From Bacillus sp. FSL K6-3431 (GTDB taxonomy: Bacteria > Bacillota > Bacilli > Bacillales > Bacillaceae_C), in contig NZ_JBBOCT010000001.1 of assembly GCF_038002605.1 (NCBI RefSeq), positions 434,001 to 498,000 on the forward strand: a DNA stretch of 64,000 bases, in the 5' to 3' direction. The stretch's first letter is position 1, and every line of letters begins with the position of its first letter. Positions 1 through 8,487 of this stretch are shown here, in pieces. The notes beneath the pieces are model-generated. The model did no database searches and had not been told where the DNA came from. It worked only from the letters and a program-made list of their open reading frames with translations. The translations under genes were made by a program, and so were the position numbers.

Positions 1-225
1 GGTCTCTTTGTTAGGTTATTGACAAAACGCCCTAGTCTTGAAAAAGCCGCAATGTTATTAGTTGGTTGGGTTGGTGTTAAGTTATTAATGCATACTCTGG
101 CTCATCCTTCAGTGGACATTATTTCTCATGATTTTGTCGAAGGAGTAATTTGGAAGTCCATCTTTTGGTCAGTTATGGTTCTTATTGCTTTAGGTGGTTG
201 GTTTCTATCTAAAGAAAAAGCATAA
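1..225 (+). CDS. TerC-family integral membrane protein, C-terminal part
   Basis: The reading frame is open from the first base of the window, so the gene starts upstream and only its last 74 residues are seen. The segment has two hydrophobic stretches: AAMLLVGWVGVKLLM, and a C-terminal helix around SIFWSVMVLIALGGWFL. The text between them (TLAHPSVDIISHDF) is typical of the last part of TerC/YceF/YkoY membrane proteins, which are linked to metal-ion handling and tellurium resistance. An internal TTG at 19 could be taken for a start, but the frame continues upstream of it with coding-like residues. A hairpin terminator lies about 110 bases downstream. Confidence in the family is good; the exact substrate is unknown. 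Confidence 0.75.
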   Translation, partial: GLFVRLLTKRPSLEKAAMLLVGWVGVKLLMHTLAHPSVDIISHDFVEGVIWKSIFWSVMVLIALGGWFLSKEKA

Positions 226-337
226 GAAACTAATGAAGATAAATAACTTGAAAAAATCCCTACTATATTTTAGTCCTTATAATAATTTGGAGATTTATTC
301 AAAAGTTGCTCTATTAACAAAAAATGTATTTCCTCAG

Positions 338-375
338 TAAGCGTAAAATAGAGCCTATCTATTTTGCGCTTTTAA
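338..375 (+). terminator. Rho-independent terminator
   Basis: AAGCGTAAAATAGA pairs with TCTATTTTGCGCTT (one G-U pair), followed by TTT. It probably ends the TerC-like transcript. The rest of 226-654 shows no supportable gene. Confidence 0.6.
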
Positions 376-654
376 CGTGGAGCGATTTATGGTTCATTTA
401 TTTTATTAACGTATGTACATTCATCTGATATAGCATCGCGCTATTGCTAAAAGGCGATCATTCCAAGTATTTCTACAATCGTGGAGACGCTTTTTTATAA
501 CTTGAGTAGGAAATCATACGTGAAATATCTTTATTGATATCTGCGGAATAATAAATGTAATAAAGGGTTACCTCATATAAGTATCGATTTCATTAGCAAA
601 CACTAAAAGATAGTGGGAGGATATTAATGGTACTGGCTAATCGTACAGTGGTAA

Positions 655-902
655 ATTGATATTTGTTATAAACATGGGATTGAAAACGGAATGCCTTGGA
701 TGGTGACTTGTTTTTAGATATTATTGTACTGCCAACTGGAGAAGTTATTCTCAAAGATGCAGATGAACTTAAAACTGCCCTAAACGATGGATCATTGATA
801 CATCTATTTATAACACACCATGGAAGTGAAGCAAATATAATAAAAAACCTAATAAATAAAAACGAGTTTGATTTGATAAAATTAATCACCGCGGACGGTT
901 GA
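655..902 (+). pseudogene. DUF402-family remnant, frameshifted
   Basis: Two adjacent frames together give a recognisable DUF402 core (the family related to YgaC/FomD-like nucleotide phosphate hydrolases). Bases 655-702 read IDICYKHGIENGMPWM, and from 696 another frame reads LDGDLFLDIIVLPTGEVILK and continues to a stop at 902. The frame change near 700 breaks the gene. The N-terminal half is missing: only a short run with stops precedes 655. The C-terminal tail (after LNDGSLIHL) also departs from the usual family ending. This is a decayed gene, not a functional small protein, although a TTG-started frame of 68 codons exists at 696. Confidence 0.7.
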
Positions 903-1115
903 TTCAATTTATTCAAGAAATGCGCTTTAAAACAGGCTTTAATAGGATGATAGCTGGATAATTTTTCTTAATTCATTCATGAACCAGAGATAAATTGACT
1001 GTTTCACGGTATATTATGGATTTTCGGGATGGGGGGTGGATTTATGGGCCACTCGCGCTGGTTAACTGGCCGCCCAGGATTTTTATGATTTAAAAGTTTT
1101 TAGAGGAGGATTTTT

Positions 1116-1293
1116 ATGACTGAGGATTTCTATTGTGATGAGACGGAAAATGTTTTAGCTTATTATCATACCAAACCTTTTTATCCAGTCCATATTGTTG
1201 CTATACCGAAAAACAAATTCCTTCTTTATTATCACTAGAAGATGTTGATAATGAATTATTACTCGAACTGTTAGGAGTAATAAAAAAGGTAGC
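1116..1293 (+). pseudogene. HIT-family hydrolase remnant
   Basis: A good ribosome-binding site (AGAGGAGG) precedes ATG at 1116. The first codons read MTEDFYCDE, then an in-frame deletion removes about 15 residues and the text resumes at TENVLAYYHTKPFYPVHIVA, which is diagnostic of Bacillus HIT proteins (histidine-triad nucleotide hydrolases). After IPKNK a frameshift leads to a stop, while the next frame continues SLLSLEDVDNELLLELLGVI to about 1293. The histidine-triad motif itself is gone, so no activity is expected. The same nine-residue start recurs at 17323 in front of an unrelated protein. Confidence 0.8.
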
Positions 1294-1328
1294 TTTTAAA
1301 GGGCGGATTACCTGGCTTCACCTCAACT

Positions 1329-1577
1329 ATGGTTCTTCCTTCTGATAAGTCTTTTGGCCTTGTTCCTCTTTCAAATTCGAAGCAGGATATAACATTTCAC
1401 TCTGGTTTTAATTTATATAAAATAGTAGAAGGGGGGATGCCTAAACTTTTATTAGGGAAGGATTTTCTAAAGGTGAATTCAGACGCTAAAATTATTCTTG
1501 GGATCATCACTTTTATTTGTATTCTTTTAACATATGTAGTAGGATCAATTTTCTATAATTTATCAAAAGGAAGGTAA
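1329..1577 (+). CDS. Hypothetical small membrane protein, possibly a fragment
   Basis: An 82-residue frame with ATG start and no clear ribosome-binding site. The first 50 residues are mixed; residues about 54-76 (AKIILGIITFICILLTYVVG) form one confident membrane helix, followed by a basic tail. I do not recognise the family. It follows directly on the HIT remnant in a decayed stretch, so it may be the C-terminal piece of a larger lost gene. A further hydrophobic 26-codon frame starts at 1578, one base after its stop codon. Real expression is uncertain. Confidence 0.3.
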   Translation: MVLPSDKSFGLVPLSNSKQDITFHSGFNLYKIVEGGMPKLLLGKDFLKVNSDAKIILGIITFICILLTYVVGSIFYNLSKGR

Positions 1578-1956
1578 ATGGTAGCTTTTGTTATACCAAT
1601 CTTCAGTAAATTGAGTATTATAATCCTCATGCTAGCATTATATTTTGGAGTAATGTATTAGATTTACGTCTTACTTCCTTTTTATATTGGAGTTCCTTCG
1701 TTATTTGACTTTAAAAAAGAACCCTACGTCACAACAGGACTCTTTATATTAAGTATAGTATAATCAGTATTCTCATTAGTATTATATTTAAAAATCCTTA
1801 TGATTCTAAAAGTTGACAGAACTACCAGCATGGTATTTAGAAACTAAAATGCTGTTTATTATTAAAAATGGTAAAGAATATCTGCCGAATCAACTGATTG
1901 CTATACTGTTTAAACATACATCCTTCAATAATAGAGTGCCTTTATGGTGTAACCGG

Positions 1957-2001
1957 AAAAGTCCGATTTTTCAGTTTTAATGCTGAGAAATCGGACTTTT
2001 T
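1957..2001. terminator. Strong bidirectional hairpin terminator
   Basis: AAAAGTCCGATTT at 1957-1969 is the exact inverse of AAATCGGACTTTT at 1988-2000, with A- and T-runs at both edges. The stretch 1662-2214 holds no gene I can support apart from this hairpin. Confidence 0.75.
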
Positions 2002-2214
2002 AATATTTGAATCTCCTTAACATTGTAACCGCGGTTTCCTGACGCTTCACCTAGTACTGCTTGGAACATACAAACCCTCTCTGTTAAATCATAAGAATAT
2101 CTAATTTAACAACTATCGGAATTCACCTAAAAAGGTATTTAGTGGACAGACATACAAGAATGATAAGTGTTTTTGAATATAATTTAATATCTTAAAGGAA
2201 AGGATGTGTAATTT

Positions 2215-2865
2215 ATGTCAGCAAATTTTATTGATCCTTGCTCAAATATTTGTGGGATTACCCCCATTACACCAGTACAAAGTCCACTAGGATTACGAGG
2301 CCCTCGAGGTATTCAAGGACCTCCTGGAATCTCGGGCGGTGGTGCTATAATACCATATGCTTCTGGAACCCCTGCTGTTCTAACTACAGTTTTAGGCGGT
2401 TTACTTGGCACTACGAGTCTGGTAGGGTTTGGAAGTTCTGCAACTGGTGTTAGTCTTGTTGGAGGAACAATTGATCTTACAGGTGCTGGTGGAACATTGC
2501 TTAATATGGCATTTTCTGTACCGCGCCCTGGTGTTATCACTTCAATATCTGCGTACTTCAGTAATACTTTGCCAGTAGACCTTCTACTTTCAACAGTAAC
2601 GATCACAGCACAATTATATAGAGCATTACCTGCTCCACTAAGTAATACCTTTGCTCCGATTCCCGGTGCTGCTGTAGCATTAGCTCCACCTCTCACAGGT
2701 TTAGTTGCATTAGGAACTGTTAGCCAAGGGACTACTTCTGGATTGGCAATACCAGTAGCTCCTGGTGAACGTCTATTAATGGTTTTTTCCGCACAAGAAA
2801 CTAGTGGTATTCCTATTGCTGCTGCTATTGTGGGTTATGCAAGTGCAGGCGTTGCAATAAATTAA
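2215..2865 (+). CDS. Collagen-like exosporium-type glycoprotein with BclB-like C-terminal domain
   Basis: The protein has 216 residues and its start follows AAAGGAAAGGATG. A short N-terminal leader with two Cys (FIDPCSNICG) leads into five collagen triplets at residues 26-40 (GLR GPR GIQ GPP GIS), then a roughly 150-residue hydrophobic, Gly/Ala/Thr-rich domain that resembles the BclB-type C-terminal domain of Bacillus exosporium filament proteins. Such domains trimerise and sit at the spore surface, and the collagen part is usually O-glycosylated. The collagen region is very short compared with BclA or BclB. The neighbouring glycosyltransferase and methyltransferase genes fit a role as the glycosylated spore-surface partner, which is an inference from position. 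A terminator follows at once. Confidence 0.75.
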   Translation: MSANFIDPCSNICGITPITPVQSPLGLRGPRGIQGPPGISGGGAIIPYASGTPAVLTTVLGGLLGTTSLVGFGSSATGVSLVGGTIDLTGAGGTLLNMAFSVPRPGVITSISAYFSNTLPVDLLLSTVTITAQLYRALPAPLSNTFAPIPGAAVALAPPLTGLVALGTVSQGTTSGLAIPVAPGERLLMVFSAQETSGIPIAAAIVGYASAGVAIN

Positions 2866-2901
2866 CCAATGGTTATTCAACAAACGTGTAGTAAACTTTT
2901 T

Positions 2902-2933
2902 CCCTTAGGTATTTATCTAGGGGTTCTTTTTTG
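2902..2933 (+). terminator. Rho-independent terminator of the BclB-like gene
   Basis: CCCTTAG pairs with CTAGGGG around a short loop and is followed by TTCTTTTTT. Confidence 0.75.
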
Positions 2934-3164
2934 ATAATTTTTTTGGAAAACTTGAATTAAGTTGATTAAAGTACAAATAGTGTAGATAAAAAAGAAAAGC
3001 GTGAATATAAATAAAGAACGAAAGCATGAAATGCTCAAATTGTGTAAATACCAATTGTTATCATTTTAAAAGCTGCATTTGTTTAATCCCATAGACGGTG
3101 TTATTAATGTGTGTTATAAGCATGAAAAGTTAAATGATTTCTGAATTAGAGGGTGAAAATATAG

Positions 3165-3821
3165 ATGAATAACAAAAAAGTAAGCTTTATATCCTGTGTC
3201 AATAATTTTGAAGAGTATAATCTGGCGTTACATTATATTCATTCCCTTATCATTCCAGATGGCTATGAAATTGAAACTGTAGCAATCGAAAATGCAGATA
3301 GCCTCACATCTGGATATAATCAGGCTATGAAGAGAAGTGATGCAAAATACAAGGTGTATATACATCAGGATAATTATATTTTACACAAAAATTTTATCAT
3401 CGATATGATTATCTTGTTTAAGAAATACCCAGCATTAGGTATGCTCGGAGTATTGGGTGGAAAAGAATTACAAAATGGACTGTGGTGGCATAATGAGAAA
3501 GGTGTATATGGCTCTGTATACCATACTCTTGGGGGAAAAGGGAATGTAGGGGCACTATCCTATCGTGTTGCAAGGAGGGATTATGAGAAAGTGCAGGCTA
3601 TCGATGGATTAGTGATGGTCACCCAGTATGATCTTGTTTGGAGAGAAGATTTGTTTAAAGGCTGGCATTTCTATGATGTTTCTCAAAGCTTGGAATTCCA
3701 GAATGCTGGATATGAGGTGGGGGTTATACAACAAAGAACTCCTTGGTGTTTCCATGATTGTGGAATTATTAACTGGACAGATTATGAAGAAAACAGGAAC
3801 ATTCTTGTTCAGAATTACTAG
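3165..3821 (+). CDS. Glycosyltransferase-like protein, paralog 1 of 3
   Basis: A 218-residue protein of the short GT-A-like glycosyltransferase type (PF13712-like). The start follows AGAGGG. The beta1 strand reads KKVSFISCVNN. The segment SDAKYKVYIHQDNYIL occupies the place where a GT2 enzyme carries its DxD metal motif, here HQD. It is followed by LGMLGVLGG, an acceptor-side VYHTLGGKGNVG, IDGLVMVTQYDL, WREDLFKGWHFYDVSQS and PWCFHDCG. No signal peptide or membrane segment is seen, so it should be cytosolic. Two close paralogs follow at 4053 and 7126. The location next to a collagen-like spore protein suggests glycan assembly on the spore surface; donor and acceptor are unknown. The annotated start is the common one in all three copies (MNNKKV). 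Confidence 0.75.
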   Translation: MNNKKVSFISCVNNFEEYNLALHYIHSLIIPDGYEIETVAIENADSLTSGYNQAMKRSDAKYKVYIHQDNYILHKNFIIDMIILFKKYPALGMLGVLGGKELQNGLWWHNEKGVYGSVYHTLGGKGNVGALSYRVARRDYEKVQAIDGLVMVTQYDLVWREDLFKGWHFYDVSQSLEFQNAGYEVGVIQQRTPWCFHDCGIINWTDYEENRNILVQNY

Positions 3822-4052
3822 CTTTTAAGAATACCGTGACACAATAGGGTGCTTGCAACAATAGATGTAAGTATTTCTATCCACTCTCCATAATAGAAAC
3901 ATATAAATGAAACTTTCTCTCATATTAGAAAGTAGTACATTTCTCTACCTACTCTTCAGTCAGCAAAAAGGATCGTGTGTAATATTTATTAGAGCGTCTT
4001 TAGAACTGTGAAAGAATTTTTACTATAATTCTAGAAAACAGGGGATAACTAG

Positions 4053-4718
4053 ATGAATAATAAAAAAGTAAGTTTCATTTCTTGTGTCAATAACTACGAA
4101 GAGTACAACATAGCATTACATTATATTCAATCCCTTATGATTCCAGAGGGGTATGAAATCGAAACTATTGCAATCGAAAATGCAGATAGTCTCACATCTG
4201 GATACAATAATGCAATGAAGAAAAGTGATGCAAAATACAAAGTTTATTTACATCAAGATAATTATATTTTAAATAATAAATTCTTGTATCATGTCATTTC
4301 ATTATTTGAAAAGTACCCTACATTGGGCATGCTTGGTGTATTAGGTGCTAAAAGGATACCAGGTATTAATGGTTGGCCTAGTTCAGTTGCCTATGGAACT
4401 TTGTATCACTCGATGAGAGGTAAAGGCAATGTAGACTTGTTACGATATAAAAATGTAAGAAATGAAATCGAGAAGGTTTTGGCTGTTGATGGAATAATCA
4501 TGGCTACTCAATATGATTTAGAATGGAGAGAGGATTTATTTAAAGGCTGGCACTTTTATGATATATCTCAAAGTTTGGAATTTATCAAAGCTGGATATGA
4601 TATAGGTGTCCCTAGGCAAAGAACACCTTGGTGTTTTCATGATTGTGGAGTGCTGAAAGTGGATGGGTATGAAGAAAATAGGAATATCTTACTTCAACAG
4701 TATAAGGAGTATATCTAA
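4053..4718 (+). CDS. Glycosyltransferase-like protein, paralog 2 of 3
   Basis: This 221-residue protein is close to the gene at 3165 through most of its length. It shares MNNKKVSFISCVNN, YKVYLHQDNYIL, LGMLGVLGA, the GKGNV segment, WREDLFKGWHFYD and PWCFHDCG. The middle section (RIPGINGWPSSVAYGTLYHS) differs, which is where acceptor specificity could vary. The ribosome-binding site is AGGGGAT ahead of ATG. It is separated from paralog 1 by 231 bases without a gene, so each copy may have its own promoter. The three copies look like lineage-specific tandem duplications of a cytosolic GT-A enzyme. The role in spore-surface glycan synthesis is inferred from context only. Confidence 0.75.
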   Translation: MNNKKVSFISCVNNYEEYNIALHYIQSLMIPEGYEIETIAIENADSLTSGYNNAMKKSDAKYKVYLHQDNYILNNKFLYHVISLFEKYPTLGMLGVLGAKRIPGINGWPSSVAYGTLYHSMRGKGNVDLLRYKNVRNEIEKVLAVDGIIMATQYDLEWREDLFKGWHFYDISQSLEFIKAGYDIGVPRQRTPWCFHDCGVLKVDGYEENRNILLQQYKEYI

Positions 4719-4728
4719 TAAAATGTTT

Positions 4729-4798
4729 CGGGCCGATTTTGCCTTTTGAGTGCTTTTTTAAGGAGTAAAACCCCCACTCGGAAGGTAAATCGAACCCG
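4729..4798. repeat. Long imperfect inverted repeat
   Basis: CGGGCCGATTTTGCC and the following TTTTGAGTG pair imperfectly with CACTCGGAAGG and TAAATCGAACCCG across a loop of about 22 bases. It is too long and lacks the T-run expected of a simple terminator. It may be a relic of a mobile element. Confidence 0.4.
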
Positions 4799-4846
4799 CA
4801 TGTTTATCAGCGTTTAAATTTAGGGGCGGAGCATTCGTGAATCAAC

Positions 4847-4870
4847 AAGGACACTTTTAAGTGTCTTTAT
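4847..4870. terminator. Bidirectional terminator between convergent genes
   Basis: AAGGACACTT pairs with AAGTGTCTTT with a two-base spacer. It lies between the plus-strand glycosyltransferase at 4053 and the minus-strand gene at 4960. Confidence 0.6.
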
Positions 4871-4959
4871 TCATTCTTCTTAGAAGCTACTAAAAAATCA
4901 GCAATTTGTAAAGTATTAATCATTTTTAAAAACAATATAGGATTTTAATTCAATTCTGA

Positions 4960-5583
4960 TTACTTTATCTTCATTAAAAATCCATAAGGATGAAAAGTTA
5001 AAAAGAATTTATGCTTACTTTGATCTATGACAAAATCATGGTTCTCCTTCAAAAATTCAGTTAGTGCTTCCATTGGCCCAGGACCAAAATTGCGATATAC
5101 AGGGTGTCCATTTATATTCGTATCTTCCACAATTAAATAACTACCTGTGGTAACTATGTTGCTATATAATCTTAATTCATTAAGTACATGGTTCTTACTA
5201 TGATCAGAATCCAAAACTACCAGCACCACATCTTCAGGATTTATCATACTTTGAACTTTCTCCATTGCTTCAGGAGAAGTTGACGATGCTTGTAAATAAG
5301 TTAATCTGGGATGAGAGGGGAGATTAGGCTGAGGAGATATATCAATAGAGAGAATTTTCCCTTTTTGATTTAAATCCAACATGGATGAAAAAAACAATGC
5401 ACTTCCCCCATCATATGTTCCACATTCAATAATAAGATCGGGCTTAATTTGATAAATTATTTCTTGATATAAAAATAGATCGAGCGGACATTTATAAATA
5501 GGAACTCCAAGCCATGTTGTATCATTGGCCCATACCAGACTATCATAGTAGTGTTTATGAAACGCTTCAATAAAATTCCCCAT
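4960..5583 (-). CDS. Cephalosporin hydroxylase (CmcI) family protein, SAM-dependent methyltransferase fold
   Basis: A 207-residue protein from the ATG preceded by AGGATGAGG; the frame is open 15 codons further but without a better ribosome-binding site. It carries the CmcI-family pattern: LIIECGTYDGGSALFFSSM as the SAM-binding loop, ILSIDI after strand 2, then VVLDSDHSKNHVLNELRLYS and SYLIVEDTNINGHPV, ending with GPGPMEALTEFL. Members act as O-methyltransferases or companions in modifying secondary metabolites and surface glycans. On the minus strand it faces the glycosyltransferase at 4053. With the TylF-type gene at 6065 it may methylate spore-surface sugars, an inference from neighbours. 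Confidence 0.75.
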   Translation of the reverse strand: MGNFIEAFHKHYYDSLVWANDTTWLGVPIYKCPLDLFLYQEIIYQIKPDLIIECGTYDGGSALFFSSMLDLNQKGKILSIDISPQPNLPSHPRLTYLQASSTSPEAMEKVQSMINPEDVVLVVLDSDHSKNHVLNELRLYSNIVTTGSYLIVEDTNINGHPVYRNFGPGPMEALTEFLKENHDFVIDQSKHKFFLTFHPYGFLMKIK

Positions 5584-6064
5584 TTTCGCATACCTCATCC
5601 TTTTATTTTTTTTACACAAAACCATCATATGTCTTTGACAAAAAGTTGTGAGGTATTTAAAACGGATATTATATGAGTCTGTTAGAAACCCCTACATACA
5701 CTATATAATAATTAACAAATTTATATTTTAACAGGATGACCAGAGAAAGTTACTTTGATGGGATTTGAATAATTGCAAGTCAATATTTATCTATAGCTAA
5801 AGAAAAGGAACCATTTTTTAAGCAGGTAATATTATAATTTTAATGGAATCACATATGATTTTATGTATAAAGGAAAAAGGGCTAAGTTGTGAATCCCTTA
5901 ACATTGTAGCCAATCTGATTGTGCGTCACTTACACCACCTTAGGATTTAGTTTCGTAGCAAAATGTGTAATTATTTTCTTATTTTTGAATAGGTTAAGAA
6001 TGCATAATCGGGATAAAAGTAATCGGAATAACAGATTACAAATTGTTATATCAAGGAGGATACT
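5584..6064. other. Intergenic stretch without a supportable gene
   Basis: About 480 bases with many stops in all frames, between divergent genes. Bases 5891-5912 resemble 2010-2031 upstream of the BclB-like gene (GAATC followed by CCTTAACATTGTA). Confidence 0.5.
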
Positions 6065-6838
6065 ATGGATTCAGAACAAGGAAGAAAGATGTATATTGAA
6101 CTACTAAAAAAGGCAATCTTATTCGAAATTTGGCAAGAGTATGAACAAGACCTTTTATCGGCTTTAATTAATCGAAATCAAGTAACGACTGTGGATCGTA
6201 AGAAACATAAAATGGGTGAAATTTGGCCCAAAATTGCTCATAGTATGATTGGGCGTATGCGAATGGATAATATACAAATGTGTATCGAGACTGTATTAAA
6301 AGACAATATAGAAGGAGATTTTATTGAAACAGGTGTGTGGCGCGGAGGTGCATGTATCTTTATGCGTGGCTTACTAAAGGTTCATGAAATTGACGATCGC
6401 AAGGTATGGTTAGCAGATTCGTTTCAGGGATTACCTGCTCCAAATGAAGCGATGTATCCTAAGGATAAAGGAGTTAGGTTGCATACACTTGATTACCTAT
6501 CTGTATCCTTAGAAGATGTGCAGAATAATTTTCGGAAATATGACTTACTTGATGAAAACGTTCAGTTTCTAAAAGGCTGGTTTAAAGATACTTTGCCTAA
6601 TGCTCCAATTGAAAAATTAGCGATTTTGCGCCTTGATGGTGATCTTTATGAATCTACAATGGATAGTCTAACAAATTTGTATGACAAGGTATCGCAAGGT
6701 GGTTTCATCATTATTGATGATTATATATTACCTACGTGCGCAGCAGCAATTACAGATTTTCGTAGAGAACGTAAAATACAGGACCCTCTTGTTAGGATTG
6801 ATAATCACTCAGTTTATTGGAGAAAGCATTTAAGCTAA
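6065..6838 (+). CDS. TylF/MycF-family O-methyltransferase
   Basis: A 257-residue protein starting after AAGGAGGATACT. It matches the macrocin-O-methyltransferase family (TylF/MycF, PF05711). The SAM site is GDFIETGVWRGGACIFMRG, followed by KVWLADSFQGLP and the metal/acid segment LAILRLDGDLYESTMDSL, then GGFIIIDDY. Family members methylate hydroxyls on sugars such as the deoxyhexoses of macrolides, and relatives in bacilli sit in glycan clusters. Length is normal and the motifs are complete, so it should be active in the cytosol. Its neighbours are the three glycosyltransferase paralogs and the CmcI-type gene, which suggests methylation of a spore-surface sugar. The sugar is not identifiable from sequence. 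Confidence 0.85.
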   Translation: MDSEQGRKMYIELLKKAILFEIWQEYEQDLLSALINRNQVTTVDRKKHKMGEIWPKIAHSMIGRMRMDNIQMCIETVLKDNIEGDFIETGVWRGGACIFMRGLLKVHEIDDRKVWLADSFQGLPAPNEAMYPKDKGVRLHTLDYLSVSLEDVQNNFRKYDLLDENVQFLKGWFKDTLPNAPIEKLAILRLDGDLYESTMDSLTNLYDKVSQGGFIIIDDYILPTCAAAITDFRRERKIQDPLVRIDNHSVYWRKHLS

Positions 6839-7125
6839 TCTTATAGTTGATTTAATATGTAGCAAGTGGGTGTCCCGATATGCATGGTACACCCACATGT
6901 AAAAATAGTGCTTCATCTATATGTCACCATATTTCGGCTGAATGACCTTAAATTTACATAATAATATATTATCTGTTTTTATGAAATGATACGAATAACA
7001 TTCATGTAATATGTGTTCTATTTTTATTAACGGAGTGGAAATTTCTGCATAATATAAAGAGGATTACTTAATATGTGGAAATATGTATAAAACGTAACCA
7101 TAATGAATGTATGGGTGGTATCTAT

Positions 7126-7791
7126 ATGAATAACAAAAAAGTGTGCTTTATATCATGTGTAAACAATACCGATGAATATAACAACGCATTACTATATATT
7201 CAATCTCTGAATATTCCAGAAGGTTATGAAACGGAGACTATTGCAATTGGGGACGCTACTAGTCTTACCTCGGGATATAATGAAGGAATGAAAAGAAGTG
7301 ATGCTAAATACAAAGTATATATGCACCAAGATACGTATATTTTAAACAAGAATTTTATATTTGATATTATCAGATTGTATGAGAAATACCCTAAATTAGG
7401 AATGCTTGGAGTAGTAGGTGCTCTATCTTTACCAAATGGAGTATGGTGGAATAGTCCGATGGTATATGGGGCTGTTTATCATACTCTTACTGGTAAAGGG
7501 AATGTAGGTTTGTTGTCCAATCGTTTAGTTAGAGGAGACTATCAAAAGGTACGGGCTATTGATGGATTAATTATGATTACCCAGTATGATCTTGAATGGA
7601 GAGAAGATTTATTTCAAGGGTGGCATTTCTATGACGTTTCTCAAAGCTTAGAATTTGAAAAAGCCGGATATGATGTGGGAGTTGCAAAACAGTCACCTCC
7701 TTGGTGTCTTCATGATACAGGTGTTACAAACCTTAGTGGTTACGAAGAAAACAGGGAAATACTTGTTAGAAATTATTCGGATTATATCTAG
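7126..7791 (+). CDS. Glycosyltransferase-like protein, paralog 3 of 3
   Basis: The ATG at 7126 gives 221 residues and aligns with the MNNKKV start of the two other copies; an upstream GTG at 7075 in the same frame is less likely. Key segments are conserved: KKVCFISCVNN, YKVYMHQDTYIL, LGMLGVVGA, GKGNVGL, WREDLFQGWHFYDVSQS and PWCLHDTG. The final Cys of PWCFHDC is replaced (PWCLHDT), and the paralog is slightly more divergent than copies 1 and 2. It stands apart from them, beyond the CmcI- and TylF-type genes, which suggests that the cluster grew by duplication around the methyltransferases. Donor and acceptor are unknown. Confidence 0.75.
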   Translation: MNNKKVCFISCVNNTDEYNNALLYIQSLNIPEGYETETIAIGDATSLTSGYNEGMKRSDAKYKVYMHQDTYILNKNFIFDIIRLYEKYPKLGMLGVVGALSLPNGVWWNSPMVYGAVYHTLTGKGNVGLLSNRLVRGDYQKVRAIDGLIMITQYDLEWREDLFQGWHFYDVSQSLEFEKAGYDVGVAKQSPPWCLHDTGVTNLSGYEENREILVRNYSDYI

Positions 7792-7846
7792 ATACACACT
7801 ATTTCAGTAAAATACGAATAATTTTATTAAATGGAGGTGTCGCTTA

Positions 7847-7954
7847 TTGTACTTGCGAAAGTGTTGCAAGATCTTAAACACCTTGTCTATGGGAAGATTA
7901 GAAGACAGGTGTATTATGAAGTTAGGTAATGAATTGTTGGTGTGTTTCTTATGA
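7847..7954 (+). CDS. Possible 35-residue Cys-containing peptide
   Basis: A TTG start seven bases after GGAGGTG opens a 35-codon frame with four Cys (two adjacent in RKCCK). Nothing else supports it and no family is recognised. It could be a decayed gene end. The remainder of 7955-8233 holds nothing supportable. Confidence 0.2.
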   Translation: MYLRKCCKILNTLSMGRLEDRCIMKLGNELLVCFL

Positions 7955-8233
7955 AACTAGTACAAATGTGCAAAAATATCCAAACGGATTGAATGTTACG
8001 GAAAATACTAGTTATTACGTAATATAGATGCGCTAAATGGTATGAAGCTTGTGGTCAAAAATCATAAATAGAATCAAGTTTCCAATGTAGTTATAAATAG
8101 AAGGTAGAAGGAATGTGGAGAGCCTATCTCTAAAAAAATTAAAATATTTTTTAAAATGATCACTTTTCCAGTACACTCGTACAAGCAGAAGTTTTTTATT
8201 TTAATACTATATATAAGAAAGTGAGGTGTTCCT

Positions 8234-8389
8234 ATGTGTTTATGCAGTAAGATTAATAAACTATATTCACCGAATGGTTTATATCATGGTAGACCTGTCC
8301 AGGTGGCAAGATATGCAAACCCTGTATCCCCGCAGGTAATGGTAAAAAAAACACCTCGGATGATTACGAAATATGGAAGTATGAATTAA
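8234..8389 (+). CDS. Small hypothetical protein, 51 residues
   Basis: ATG at 8234 follows GTGAGGTG with good spacing and opens a 51-codon frame reading MCLCSKINKLYSPNGLYHGR, then a basic tail ending TKYGSMN. Two Cys lie within the first four residues, and there is no membrane helix. A clear terminator follows seven bases after the stop, so it looks like a short monocistronic unit. I do not recognise the family. Its position beside the cgeB-type operon suggests a minor spore-coat peptide, which is inference only. Confidence 0.5.
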   Translation: MCLCSKINKLYSPNGLYHGRPVQVARYANPVSPQVMVKKTPRMITKYGSMN

Positions 8390-8394
8390 TGTTG

Positions 8395-8428
8395 TAAAAA
8401 AGCGATTGTTTACCCCAATCGCTTTACT
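8395..8428. terminator. Bidirectional terminator
   Basis: AAGCGATTG at 8400-8408 pairs with CAATCGCTT at 8416-8424. Read on the minus strand it is followed by a run of T, so it mainly ends the cgeB-type operon; on the plus strand it ends the 51-residue gene. Confidence 0.75.
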
Positions 8429-8487
8429 ATACTTGTTTATTCCACCTGATTAAAAATTGGACATAATGTAGCCGATCATCCTTGCCA

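Noticed and set aside
593..916. 107-residue minus-strand frame
   Set aside because: It lies on the opposite strand of the DUF402 remnant, has no ribosome-binding site and no coding-like composition.
4776..4800. tRNA-like T-arm (GGGTTCGATTTACC on the minus strand)
   Set aside because: No cloverleaf, acceptor stem or anticodon arm can be formed around it.
5919..6107. 62-residue plus-strand frame overlapping the TylF-type gene
   Set aside because: It lacks a ribosome-binding site, whereas the TylF-type start has a strong one.
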